From Caenorhabditis elegans (taxonomy: Eukaryota > Nematoda > Chromadorea > Rhabditida > Rhabditidae): a stretch of DNA of 64,000 nucleotides. Both the position numbers and the translations under genes were made by a program. Shown here one piece after another: positions 49,018 through 63,124 of this stretch (the first letter of the stretch is position 1; the number at the start of each line of letters is the position of its first letter). A model generated the notes under the pieces. That model was not told the origin of the DNA. It saw only the letters and a program-made list of their open reading frames with translations, and ran no database searches. The stretch lies in assembly GCF_000002985.6 (NCBI RefSeq), contig NC_003284.9, forward strand, positions 11,470,001-11,534,000, written 5' to 3'.

Positions 49018-52000
49018 TTTTTCTTCGGTTCTTTTTTCCAATCCACGAACAATAGGTAACCTAAAATAGCTGAGAATTAAATTTGAAAAGGTTGTTAGAT
49101 CATTATTATTATTATTATTGTTGCGAAAAAAAGTAAAACGCGAAGATTGGTTTCAAAAAGCAGTCGGGCTCTTAACTCTGCTACAAACGGCAAACACGGC
49201 GCCGATGATAACTGCCATTTGATGTAAGATGATAAACCACGACGACAAGGGGAAAGTGAGGGTAGAGAACAATTTCGAAACGACCGGTATGATAGTATGT
49301 GACACGCAGCACACTTTTTGGAGCACGTTTAATTTTGATAAACGCAGAGAAATTTATAAATGATTCTTTGCCGGACACATTACATGATAGCATAATAATT
49401 TTTTGTGACTTATTGGGGGACTTCCATTTAGACACGCTTAGAACATGAGAACATATTTTAATGTCAGAAAAGGAAACATAAGTTCAAAATTAAACTAAAA
49501 TTATGGGAGAGAAATGGGTCTATATTCCAACTGAATTCCATGCTGTTTGAAGCAAGCGTTTTATAGTTTTTTAACCTGTCAGTGTTCCAGTTGGGAGGTA
49601 ACAAGCATTGCACTTGCAGTGGAAATTATAGCAGATGATATTTGCTAAAGTGACAAAGAGAAAAAGAATGTCGATGTTTTTAATGTTTACAGTCTGCCAG
49701 TACCCGAAAATATTTGCTCTGAAAGGACGTTAAGTCATCTGAACGAATACAGTTTTTTTCATACATCTGAATTTATTTCAAGACACAAGAAAACATCTTA
49801 TTAAATGCTCAATTACAAATATGATGAAATCCTACATTTTAGTTAAACGCACATTCTAATTTTGATAAACACTATATTTCCCGAGAAAACGACAATGACA
49901 AATTAAAGATAAAAATTTAATTTTAAATCAAAAACTTATCCAAAATGTTTCTGTTAGTGTGATATGTTTTATTTGACTGGAAACTGAAGCTTGACTAACA
50001 AAATTGTCATGTTGAGACAAGTAAAAGTTTTCTATACATTTAAAATTATATAATTATTTAGATATCATTTGTAATTTGTATAACACATTATTACATTGCA
50101 AAACTAGTAAGTAAGAATTTTTAAGAGTTGCAAAAAATAATCAGACACAAAATGATACATTTTTAAAGTTACAATTCCAAACAGTGAAAAACGCAGAAAC
50201 GGACTATGACTTTGTGATGCCATACCCAAAAAATTCGAGAATTGGATATAATGGATATGTTTGAAAAATAATGTTCAAATCTTCGAATATCCTACCGAAT
50301 TTGAGTTATAACGAAAATTAATGTTTTGTTGGTCGGCATCGAACTTTTCCTTGCAATCCTGTGAACACTCGGGAAATTAGTTTTTCGTGCCATAATAGAA
50401 TACGGCTGAAATTGGTTTAATAAAACATTAATGGCAAATTTTTCAACATATCATTTATTTTTTGTTTCAGATACAGTTAAACATATTTACTGATTTTTAT
50501 TTTCGGGCCATTTTTATTTTTCTACAGTCTGCGTTTCATCTAATAGTTCCATAATCTGTCCATTTCTACAGCAACATGCACAATTTTTGTTCAACTGTGA
50601 ATAAAAATAGAGGAAACAAATCTTTCGTCAATCTCTATGCTTGGTTGTATAATCTTCGTGCGCTGACAATGTTGCCATGGAAATTTATCTTTCTCCGTCT
50701 CTCTTGAAAAAATAATGTTTTAAGCCAAAAGTGTTTTTAAATAATTAATTAAAATCATCTATGAAACCAAAAACAGGTCTTTCAACTCTTAAGATGGTCG
50801 TCTTTATCAAAAAAGTGTCTGGAAATGGCAATGTGTATTTGGTATTTGTAAGTAAAACGCCAACCGTAGGAAAAGGGTTTAAATCATTTCCTGATAGTTC
50901 TGAAATATTTGAATATCACAAAAAAAGTAGAACAAGCTGAAATTGTTACTAATTTGGATATTGGAAAAAAGTTTTCACGATTTTGTAATTTTTTTTAGCA
51001 TGGCACAAAAATTTTATAACTTTCGAAAAAATGGAGCTCCTAGTGCTCCTAGTGTAGCATTTACACATTATTGGCAATTTTTAACGGAAACCTCGAAAGG
51101 CAAAAAAAACTATTACAAATTGAAGCATTTTCAATATGGATGTTTTTCTTTTGAAATGGTTTAGAAGGCAGCTTTCACAATTTTCAAAAATTTAAGGCAT
51201 TTCGGTTATAATAATGTGTTGTTCACATAATGTCTCTGGCGCATCTCTACTTGTAAGATCTATTAGTTTTGTATCACTGATAGCCCTGCACTCAAAACGA
51301 CCCATAAAAATAGTATTGCATGAAAGTTATATTATTATTAAAATGCACTACTTAAACTGTTTTACTTATAGTTTGATTTTAAAAAATTCCTGCTGTTGGA
51401 ACATGGTCTTTGAACAACCTATTATTAAAAAATATAACATATATTCGATGGATCAGTTAAAATTGTTCAAAATTATTTGTTACACATACCCATTATGTAT
51501 TCCCATTGATAGTATGCATCTTCCATTTCTCCCGTCAACATAATTGTTCATAAATTTTTCTAAATATCGACTCATGCACAGTTTCTACGCGACTCAACCC
51601 CGTTTTGTATGACGTAAAAATCATCGATTGTCCAGCCGGCTGTTTAGATGACCGTTGGTCATCACTGCATAGCGCAACGCAAAACGGCAGAGGTCAGAGC
51701 TGCGGTAACGACGCGCTGTTCACGGCATTATAGAATTTGGCACATTCGAAGATGAAGACAATCTGCAGTTATTGTACATATACTTATTAATTTGACTTTT
51801 CCTCTTATCGGATTAGATGCCTGAGCCCTTTCGATAATTATACCTAAATCACTTGTTTATTCTGTACCTTACTTTAGTTTCATTTTTATTAATATTGATG
51901 TTATTTTGCGTAGGAGTTTTTGCTGAATGTTTGTATGAAACTTCTTTCAACATATGTGTGATATTTTCCTTTTTTCCTCTAGCTTCACACTTTTACTTTC

Positions 52001-52712
52001 GAATCGAAAGTATACGACATTTGTACAAGGTTAAACTTTACGCAGAGTTTCTTATCAGAATTGCGCGTGACATTGACGTTTATACAAAGCTAGAAAAACT
52101 TTAGTTAAATTATTTATCCTAAACATATTTTAAATTTATTTTATCCATATAACTTTAAACGCAGCCTCCGCTTTCTTATTGAGTCTCCATGCCCCTGTCA
52201 CAGTTGTGTATCCTTGTTCTCTCTACTCTCTCGTTTTCCACACAGGTTCAGTCGATGTCTCTTGGGTCTTCTCCTTTTTTCCCACTCATTCCTATCTATC
52301 GTTTCTTTGCGCTCTCCACCATGGCTCTCTCCATCCAGTTCGCAACATATTAAACAGAAAATGGAGACTTAGAGAAAACAGGACTGGTGAAACCAAGACA
52401 AAGTAGGGAATAGTTCACAAAGGTTAAGGCATTTGAATTCTAAATTACCAATAAGTATCAATTTTTGTTTTTGACTACTTTTCTAGATTCTGTTATTTTA
52501 GGCTTCAATCTCTTCATTATTTTCAAAAAAATTTTTTTTCAATCTCTTCACTATTTTCAAAATTAATTCTTTCAAAACTTTTTTTTTGTTGAAAAAATTC
52601 AAAAAGCTTACCATAACACATTTAATTTTAATTTTATTTTTCTGCGACAGCCCGTTGTCTAAAAATTTTTTCAAGAACCTTTCGTTATTTTCACTAATAT
52701 ATTATTTTTCAG
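49018..52712. other. Intergenic region between divergent genes
   Basis: 3.7 kb of AT-rich DNA. An (ATT)n microsatellite is at 49102-49119. A GC-richer patch at 51640-51730 (for example CATAGCGCAACGCAAAACGG) stands out from its surroundings and may be promoter-related. No supported exon or RNA gene was seen. Confidence 0.5.
52711..52712 (+). promoter_or_regulatory. Probable trans-splice acceptor of the large nuclear-protein gene
   Basis: ATTATTTTTCAG ends at 52712, 26 bp before the ATG at 52739, with no obvious upstream 5' exon. This is the normal position for spliced-leader (SL1) addition in nematodes. Confidence 0.55.
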
Positions 52713-52738
52713 AATCGTGATTTTCTCTTCCGGTACTT

Positions 52739-55700
52739 ATGAGTGATGAATCAGAACTAGGAAATCAAAGTGAAATGGAGTCATTCAACGAGTCCGATTC
52801 TCCAGATGAAGCTGATCCAGACGTTGTTATCATCCATGACATAGTTCATCTACGTGCAAGTACTACAGGCGACTATAGTCAATCAGAAATTGGGAAACTT
52901 CCCGAGCAAAACACGTTTTTCTTACCTGGAAGAGTTAAACGCAACATTTCATCAAACGACTCTGATGTCATTATTGACGAGGATGAGATACCAGACGGAG
53001 CAATCAGAATTACTTCAGATACTCATTTCATTGGATCAAGTAGAGGTACTAGTGAACTCGGAGATTTCGAGATGGATGAACAGGAATTTTTGAATATAAC
53101 AATAGAAGAAAATGGAAACGAACAGGAATTAGAAGAACACTTGCGCAACGCATACCGTCATGAAGAAGAAGAGTGTTTTGAAGAAGAAGACGATATAATT
53201 GAACTTCCTCCTCTACCTGTAAAGCCAGCTGTAAAGAAACCTCGAAGAAAACTGCCAAAACATCTGAGTATAGAGAGTGGATCCACCGCAAAAACATCAA
53301 AACTGGTAGCAGAAGTTGTTCACGATCACCCAAGACCTGTCAATTATCGCATGAAGCCAGCTGTAACTGATGATGGTAAAGTAGTTGAACAGAAACGGAC
53401 TCGAGTGACACGTAACATTATGTCACACACAATTCCGCAGTATCATTTGGAAGGTGAAGAAACTGAGTTTGGAAGAGTGAAAGAATCTACTTTATCAAAA
53501 ACGATCGAACAGTATCTCCAAGCTGGCAAACTTGTTTCCCCAAAGTGCGACCAGTTTCGTGAACAAATTGTAGCAACTGCGGTTGAATACGATGGATCTG
53601 TGAAAATGTTGCAGTTTGAAAATGCATTGAAGAAACATTCCGGCAAGCAAAAACGCCTAAAATATCAAACCGGGTGGTGGAAAGCTTCTAAGAGTCATTA
53701 CGAGAGAGCAGTGAACGGTTATGTTGCAATGCCAAAAACCCCAGTATTATCAATTTCTGATGATCCAGTTCTCTACAAACACCATTCACTATTTCCCAAG
53801 AACCAATCTTCAGAACTTGAAAAAATTAATGTTCAACTGCGTATTCGTTTAAACTCGGTAAGTAGTCAATTATTTATCTGAACATCTCAATTCTTATTAC
53901 AGAAACGGCAAAACAATGATGTTATCCCCGACTCATCTTATTTTGTCAGAGAGTTCCTCATGCAGAAGCATTCAATTTCGCTTCGTATGAACCGTTCATC
54001 GGATCTTCCTGAACTCTTCGTCCCTCCAACTTTGGAATGTGGATATTTTCCACAAGATGCCGTTACAGTTCAACAGCAAGAGCACTACTTGATGATGCGT
54101 TTTGAAGAAGCTCAAGACGAATATCATAATATAACCTAGTAAGTTGAGCTTCTAAAAATATAGTTTTTATTTGAACAAGACGAGAACAAAATTATTCGAA
54201 CATTTGAATTGAGACTGATAAATAACTGAAACACACACAAATGTAGCTTTAAGCTGCAATTTTTTTTACATTTTCTATGGCAACGCGTGGCTTCTTTCTC
54301 TTTAATTTTGTTTCTATTCTGAAACCGTTTAAAGATGAAGTACGCTCAGTTGAGAAATTATGAACACCTTTTCTATGGTAGTTAAAAATCCAAATATCAT
54401 AAAACCTTCTAAAAAATTTTGGAAATTTATTTATTTCGAGTCGGAAAGTGATGAAAACTGAGTTTGCGACAAGTTTTAAAAACTCTAAAGCGCTATCGCT
54501 TGCTCAAAGTTTTATAAATATTGTTTTCATCTAAAAACAATCAGAAATATCATCAGAAATATATTTATAAAATTTATTTTCAGCCGCAGCATCGCCCCTC
54601 CCGTTGAATTTCAAGTTGGAACAATATCGGCTAAAGAGCTTCACAAATTTCATCGTATTGGCCGTCATATTCATGGATTCTTTGTAGTCTGGGAGAATAA
54701 GTTTCCTGAATATGATGAAAGTGGAATATGCTGTCCGAGAAAACGTTATTTGGTCGATATGTTTAATTTAATATGTTTCCCACTTTACACGGAATACGAA
54801 CAGTAAGTTTTTTGAATCAAAGTTTTGTACGTTTAAATTTGAAATTTTGCAGGTGGGAAAGTAGACTAAGAGTCGCATTTGACAAGACCATTGTTTATAA
54901 TCTACATCTTTCTGAGATACTTCGATGCAATCGCCCGGTTTTCGATTTTCTTTCAAAGAACAAATCAATGCTCCAACCAATCACTCTAAAAGAAATTGTT
55001 TATCTTGTAAGTTTTAAAAGTTACAAATTGCAATTTTTATTATAAAAAGTGTGTTCCATTTCAGATCGAGCAGTCAAACATGGATGCAAAATCTTTTGCT
55101 GTAAAGTTTGGATTACGGACCTTTTACGATGTAAGCCACAAACGTCAAACTGTACCTTATTATTTTCTTTCAGCACGGTCGAGCAACCAGTAATAAAGAC
55201 TATCTATCAGCTTTTCTAATTATTACCGGTGGAGCAAAAGTCGTCACAGAAGAAATCGATTCTGAGCGTCTAAGAGTTTTCAATTCGGATTACATGGAAT
55301 CGGGAGTTCTGACGTCATCGGGAGATGTGTACACATTTGAATTTGACAAAATACCAAACAACTATCAAATTTCCATTGGTTGCAATGCTGATGGAGTGGC
55401 TGAAATGGAACAAGAAGATGTCAGGCATGAGCTATCAGAATGTTCTTCTAGAATAACCAGAATAATTGGTGATTCAAAAAAACCAGAAAAAATTATTGCA
55501 AGGCCCCTGGTAAAAACAAACCAAAATGACGGAATGAAGTTCTTTACACGGAAAGATTTACTTAATTACCGCATTAAACTGTACGATCCAAGTTACGTTG
55601 TTCCACGTGCGAAAAAACAAATTGTCAACGAGCCTGCAAAGAAAAAGCCTGGAAGAAAATCGAAGACAAGATATGATGCAGCAATGCAACAAAACAATTT

Positions 55701-58700
55701 CGAAATTGAGGGTGTACCTTCCGAGTATGTTTATCCATTGCTCAAAAATTGCCTTATGAAATTTTTTCAGCGTCGACTCCGAATTTGAAGGATATTTAAG
55801 TGACAGTGAAAACGTATTCCAGAAGCCGTCAAAGTTAATGCGATCAACGTCATCTGATTCAGTTTTCATTGACTACCAGTACCGTGAAAAAATGTTCCTT
55901 GATGTTTCATGGTTCCATCAACAAAAAATGATTGATCGCTCTCTACCGCCACTCAAAAAGAGGAAAAGAAAGATGAATAGAATATACCATAAACATTCCG
56001 TTCGATACACAATGTTACAAGCAAACGGCTGCGCGTTTACAGAAATGTACAGATGCTATGATAAAATATTGCCGTGTGGAACTAAGGAAATTGCGCGAAC
56101 CAAAAGTGAGATTGACTTGTTTGAAATAATCAATAACTAATAATTTTGCAGATGCAATTCGCTTCCCTCACAGATTCCGAACCTACAATATTCCACAAGT
56201 CTATGGGCCAGGGGACAAACAACTGATTACCGAAGTATTTGGTGTTGTGAAAGATGTTATCACCCGTGCTACAGGTTTTGAGGTAAGATACTTTTGTTTT
56301 CTTTAAATGCGTGATAAGAAAGGTAAGGAATTTTGTTTTAATTAGTAAATTAAAATCTAAAAGTCAAATACGTCATAGGCAAAACGTTGTTAATACATAT
56401 CAACTGAATAAGTATTCTTTCAGAGTGCAAGCATACGGACCGCCAATGACATTGCACAAGCTGTATATGACGCTAATATTGCTCGCCGAGAACTACTGGA
56501 GAACCTTGAGCCTAGTGATAACGGTATTCTTCCTAGCCCAGCGTACTTGGCGATCGAGATGCTTTCACATCAGAAAATGTCGGGACGACTCTGTTTGGAA
56601 TCAGCAAGGAAAGATGTGCAGAATAATGTTGATAAAATGTACAACGACTACATGGATTTGGATCCTCTTGATAAGGAACTTCATTTTGAAATTTCACAAA
56701 GCATTCGCCAGAGTAAATTAAATGAAAGTTTAGAGGAATACGAGAGAAATAGGGAAAGACAACTGGCCAAGACGTTGAAAACAGTTCCTATGGACAAAAG
56801 AAGTCAGGCAGCATTGGCCAGACGAGAAGAAAAACGAAGAGAATCAAGAAGAAAACTTGCCGATAAATATGCCGAACAGAGAAGAATGATGGCTAGCACC
56901 AGAAGGCTTGAAAAAAGGACGACTCAAAAACAAGTTGACCCCGAAACAATTCAGCGGTTGCGGCGTGAAGATGAAGTAAGAAAAAGGAAGCGTTTTGAAG
57001 AGGAAGATAGAAGAGGTATGATACGACGACGTGAGGAACGTGTTGCATTGCAGGAAAAAGTGGACAGAATGTTAGAAGAAGGTTTACGCCTCGAGAAGGT
57101 ACGTGAAGCCGAAAGAATTCGACAGCAACAAGAAGAAGAGAGGATCGAAATGGAGACTATTCTTATTTCTCGAAGAGTGAGGGAAGAAGAGGAGGAAAAA
57201 ATGCGGTTGGAAAGATTGCGTAAAGCTGAACGAGAACGTGAACAGGAGCGTTTGAAGCGAGAAGAAGAGGAAGAACGGAAACGTTTGGAACAACTCCGAG
57301 AAGCTGAAAAATTGAAAGCAGAAATTGAGAAAGAAAATGAAAGAAAACTACAAGAAGAACGTACCAGAAAAGCACTTGAGTTGGAAAGAAAAATCGAAGA
57401 AATTAAACGAGTATCGACGCTCAAAGATATGTTTGGGCCGCTGCCCATTGCCAAAGAGAATGAGCAAACCGAAAAAGATTTCCAAATACTCCTAGACGAC
57501 CACGAGCTTACACTTCTAACAATTTCTAGAGATCCACTAAATGAAAAGTACCAAGAAGCACGAACCGAATTCGAACGCCTAGATATCAAATCGATGCTAC
57601 TGAGAAAAGCCGAGGTATGGAAATAATTTGATACTTAGTTTCTTGCAAAAAAGTAATGAAATCATTCAGCATTTGCGTTTAAAAAATGATTTAGTATATT
57701 TTGATACGCTTATTTCGGGTGCGCAGTCGCTGTAGTAATATAATTTTAAATTCGTATATTACAGAAACTGATTGACGTACTCACTATCCATTACGATGTG
57801 CCAATTGAACAAACATGCAGATATTTCACATCATCCATTGAAGTGGGTTTTTTTGAAAATCTGATTCTAAAAAGTTTTTCGTAATTTTCAGAGCAATGAG
57901 AACCGGATGGCCGTAAACGAGCAACTGAATAAACTCTTCGAAAACATGGCTAATTGTTTCACATTCAACATTCAAGATGGTGAAAATGGTCTTCAGTCCA
58001 AGCGAAAGTGGGATTTCCAATTCAAAAAGTGCGCAGTTTTTGACGGCGTTTCACAATCCACTGTAAACTTCATTGAAGAGAAAATGCGAGAGAACACTAA
58101 GAAAAAGCATCTTGCAACACCAAAAACTGTTATATCAATTGATACTAGTTTGCTGAAGCAAAGTCTTCTTCGTAGTCATGCAAGGTTTGATCCTGATATC
58201 AGTTTGTACGCTCAAAATCACACTGCTAATTCTATTGGTGATGTCACTCTAAAAATGTCCAACTACTCTCTTGATTTCGCAACACAATCAATTCACGATA
58301 AAGAACTGGCTGAAAAAGCAACACCAAAGAAGGGACCAACTGTTCGGCGACACATCAAAAATCTGTTTGGTAGCGAGAAGGTTATTGTCAGAAGAAGTTT
58401 AGCTGCTGGAAAACCAGCGAGCCTAAATTCTGAGGATAGTGACAGTGAAGATTCAAGAGAAGGATCCCCTGTTGCAGAATTTCTACCAACAAACCCAGTT
58501 TGTAGTTTCTGGAAGCTTGTAGTCAAAATAGAAAATTCAACGACGGACAAAGAAAAAACAGAACTATGTGAAGATTTGGATAAACTTATTCTGAGAAAAG
58601 ATGATTTGTTCTCCAAAAGCTTGAAGTGGATGTTCCCCCTACTAGCAACATTTTATGTGCTTTTGTCGAATGCAGTTTTAAATGAGAATGAAGAAATCAT

Positions 58701-61700
58701 TTCGGACAAAAATCAAACAGGAGTCACAAAAGATGAAATCTTGAAATCCACGATCAACGATTTGATGATCATTGCCGCCTACTTTGAAGAAGGATCTCGA
58801 GAGCGATCAAACTTAAGAAAGATGATTTCTATGAATGGGTTTTCAGTCGTATTCAATCGGGTTATATTATTTGCCAAAAAAACTTGCACACTTGCAAAAG
58901 AGCTCGAATCAAATTCACGAAGTCTTTCCGGCTATGTAATCGAGGATCTATTTGAAAGTTTATTGGCGGAAATAGAGCGGACGATGCGACAAGAACTTGG
59001 TTCTAGTGTGAGAAAAACTGGCAAACTTGAAAGAGACTTTGAAGAAATAGTCAAACTCATTCAAAACGAGAAGAAGCTTGCTCTTTCCCATAAGTCTCAT
59101 AAAAATGATGAGAATCGAAGATTCCGATTGAACACCGTTGTAAAGTGGTACGATGCCATAATTTGTCATTGCAAAGAAGAACTCACTCAAGCAATAGTTG
59201 ACGCATTTCCGCTCAATGCAATCACTAAAAACAAAGAAACAAGTCACGTTGCTATGGAGAATGGAGACGACGAAGCCATGCTTTCCGACACCTCGGATAA
59301 CCAAATGAGCACAACAGATTATCAAATGCCCAAAAATATTTGCCGTAATTCTGAAATTTTCCCCGAAGATGCATTTGCCAAAGCGTATGCTGTTGTCAGA
59401 ATCCCATCGAAGAAAGAACGAGCACAGATGCTATCAGTGTACCGGAAGAAAAACGCTCAATCAGGTTGTGTAGAAAATAAGGGTTTATCCAGAATGCCCA
59501 AATTCGAAGAACCATTTGTGGACAGCGTTTGGCGGACGATCGAGAAAAGAAGTGAGTTTTGTTTTTTCATATCTTCAAATATCACTCATTTACAAATTTT
59601 ACAGTTAACAATATGACTCACTCCGAGGAAAAACAAATCAAACGTTTCATCCCTGTTAGCAGAAGTCACAAGCTGAATGAGAAAGTGAAATGTTAGTTTT
59701 TTTTTTTCGTCCATTGATTTTTGTGGTAGCTTTTATTCAAATATAAATTATTCAAATATTTCAGTTTATGCCATGGTGATGATACAAGAACGCGATTCAA
59801 GGGATACGCGTCTGTTCAATTCAAAGTTTCAAGACGACAATTTATGGCACTGCTATTCAAAATCAAGCTTAAATCATGAAAAGATGGAAAGCAGAATATT
59901 ACAACACATTGAGCACACTGTTTTGTCAAAATCAAACTTCAACCAAATGAAGTGGTCAGTTCAATGCGTTAATGGAAATAAAAAAGATGCAATCCACTAT
60001 TTTACTGATTTGTACAAATACCGATCGGAGAGTGAATTCAGATCAGCACGTAAGTCTAACGAGGGACTTGACTTATTTATAATATTGATTTTTAGTATCA
60101 TGCGGAAAGTTGAAATTCAATTTCAAAGTGTACACACATTTGTGGTTTATGGGAAATCTTCTTCCAACCAGTTACAATCCGGATAGTCACGATGACAAAC
60201 TTTTCGTACCATGCAGCGGCTGCACCAGTGGTGATGTGATTATTATACACAAATGCACCTGTGCATATCACAACGATACGTTTTCTGACAAGTTCATCTA
60301 TGCAAACACAAGCCTGCCGGTTGGAATCGACAAAGTAACGCGACTCGTTGGACGTTTTGTGTGTGAGCACGGTCCAAGTTCTTTTCTTATTCTGGAACAT
60401 TGCTCTGCAAATGTTGACGCGAACATTCCTTTTGAATCCGAAAATGTTGAATTTTCTGCCGAGCTTCGAATTGTGAAGCGAAAAACTATGCACAGTCAGC
60501 TTGTTAAGACTTTTGCCGAGGAGCACACCCATTTAAGGGACGCAAGCAGACATCGAGCGATTTCTACAGTGACACTCGATAGTTCCGGTTCCGGAAGGTC
60601 AACTCGTTGCGAGATTTTTGAAGACAGTCCTAGTGAAGATGAAAACGATGAAAATCAATTGGACACAACACGAATCGGAAGAAAAATCGATCCAATAATT
60701 GTGGATTCTGATAAAGCTTATTTGATTGCCGAGGGTGAACGCATGGCACTTCGCATCAAGAGACTTTTAGACCCCGAGCTTCAAAAGTTCCGGAGCAAAA
60801 ATTTCGTATCGAGATCAAAAAGCGTAGATGCTCCAAAAACTTCAAAACAAAAAACAGTCATCAGACGTTCTCAATCAGTATGCGATCTCAATGATGTTAA
60901 TGAGTATGCTCAGAAGAAAGTGAGAAACACGAAAGATTCATTTGCAACTTTATTTAGAGACCATGTAAGTAAACTTCAATTTTAGTCAGAAATCATAATT
61001 CTATTATCTGAATTTTAAGGAGTATTCAACGCGCCGAACGTACGAAGAACAGTTGAACAATGAGCTTCTTGATGTTGTTACGACATTTGGAGGTGCCAGC
61101 AATGTATCTGCAGACAAGAAATACAACATCCTAGCGTCTATTCTCGCTTTTGAAAAAGAAGTTCAACTTGTGAATGATAAGAATGGAGAATTATTCAAGA
61201 CCGTTTCGAATTTAGTTCAAAGAAATAGTTTGCAACATGTGAAAGGTGTTATACTCGCAGAGGACAACCAAACGTTGCGAAGCACGGACAACACTTCTGA
61301 AGTATTCCCAGAATCTAAAGCAGTAAATGAGTATTTAAAGTTTGAAATCTACAAAAGAAAAATGATGGTAAATGCTAAACTGATGGCCGATACAGTTAAA
61401 GTGAGTTTGTACCCAGTTTTAACTATTCAACTTATATACTTTTATTTCAGGATCTGAAACTAAAACATGCTGAATATAGACCGTTTGCAAAACTCATTGC
61501 AACATACGATTCAATTTTCAAGTTCAATGTTTACTTATTCGAACACTTCCTTAACTGCATCAGCAAGCACGTGTTCAATCCATATGCAATTTATTGTGAG
61601 GAAACAAGACCGACAGGAACTGAGTTGAGCAAATTTCAATTGACACTCAAGTTAATTGAAACATCTATGCCAACTGTATTGAGCATGCTATTCAACACTG

Positions 61701-63124
61701 AACCTCTACGTCGGCAACTTTCTGAGCTTTCGGAAATACAGTAAGTAACACATATTAACAATGAGTTAATTCGTTGTTATTAATTTCAGCAAAAAAGTTC
61801 GTTCGGAAGATTTGGCGTGTACTATTGCATCCCTTTGTCGTTACGCTATTGAAAGAGTAAGTTCATTTATTGCATCAATACCATAATTACACAATTTTTT
61901 TGCAGATTCGCATTCCCCAAACTGCCGATAAAAGGCTCTGTGATTTCAGTTGGTTGAACTCTGCTGAAGATCACCGAGAAACAGTTTCTTTTATTCGGCT
62001 TACTTTGGAACACACTCTGCCCGATATGAAAACAGAAAACGAACAAACGCGTTTTGTTGAATTCCTGAAAGAAGCGGAAGGTTTTCATTTTTCTTACAAA
62101 TTCGTGGAAGCCCAATGCAAAACTTTTGTTCGAAATCATGGTGACTCCAAACAAGCATTCTTCACTGCTTTTTACAATCAAAATGAGGCGTTTTATGGGA
62201 GCCTGCAGAAATTCATGTCAAATGGAACGATCGACCCAAAAATGAAATTGTATTATCAACATCAAGCCTTTTTGCGATTACATAATATTGTGAAAAAACG
62301 CTCTCATATAATCACTTCGGACGATTACCATCGATCTTCTGATGTTTGCAAAGCGATGCTCTTGTCTGAAATTGTTTCGAATCCAAAAATCGCACAAGAA
62401 GCATATATCAGTGGAAGTGTGCTGGATCGAATGTACACATCACTATGCAAAATTAAAGCAAAGATGCCATTGATCAGTCCATCATACATTGGAACGTCTT
62501 TAACTTGCTTTGAGGATGAGCTCTTATTTTCTGCTGTTCGAGAAGCCAAAGTCCATACTGATACTAGAGTGGTATTTCGTAGTAAGAGCTGTATGCGACC
62601 AAACGAAAAAGCAGGGGATGCAAACTTCAAGACATGTAAAGTCACTCTTTTGGTTAATCTGGAAACTGCACTACTTAGTATGGTTTTCAAGTCACGTGAC
62701 CAATCTGAAATCGATAAAGATGATCGACTTGATATTGATATTCTGGATGAAGAAGTCATTAAACCGATTATTGATTGGAATAGGATATTTGAAACTTTCA
62801 TTCAACCAACGTACAATACTTTGTTTTCCAGAATGGAGAAGCGTGAACGGTGAGTTTTGTCGCTTTAACCTATCATAAATATATATCGTAATTTTCAGTG
62901 TGAGCATCTTGCCAGAAAATCCGTTGGGTCGACTCGAAAACTATGCATTCACAAATCCTAACCAAGATAAAGACTGCCAAGCAGTGTTAGAGTATATCGA
63001 TGTTGCATCAGATACTGACGCAGAAGAATCCATTGAAGATCCATTAGACATTGTTGAAATGACTTTGAAAAGAGCTTTGCCACGATCTATGAGCCCATCT
63101 TCGAAAAGAAGAAGAATGAGATAA
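52739..63124 (+). CDS. Very large, probably nuclear coiled-coil protein, unrecognised
   Basis: Nineteen exons (52739-53857, 53903-54138, 54584-54802, 54853-55006, 55065-55130, 55174-55724, 55771-56105, 56152-56282, 56424-57614, 57765-57842, 57892-59551, 59605-59691, 59765-60049, 60096-60964, 61020-61400, 61451-61740, 61790-61856, 61906-62849, 62899-63124) keep frame for 2962 residues. An acidic N-terminus (MSDESELGNQSEMESFNESD) precedes basic patches VKKPRRKLPKH, KKKPGRKSK (AT-hook-like) and PPLKKRKRKMNR. An E/R/K-rich coiled coil spans about 1035-1270. A Cys cluster (PCSGCTSGD, then HKCTCAYH) near residue 2075 could bind zinc. The end is SPSSKRRRMR, a likely nuclear localisation signal. No signal peptide or catalytic motif is present. 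The chain may be nematode-specific; a chromatin or chromosome role is only a guess. Confidence 0.83.

Noticed and set aside
56951..57589. 212-codon Ser/Arg-rich - strand frame
   Set aside because: Antisense of the Glu/Arg/Lys coiled-coil exon (GAA and GAG read as TTC and CTC); a common artefact.
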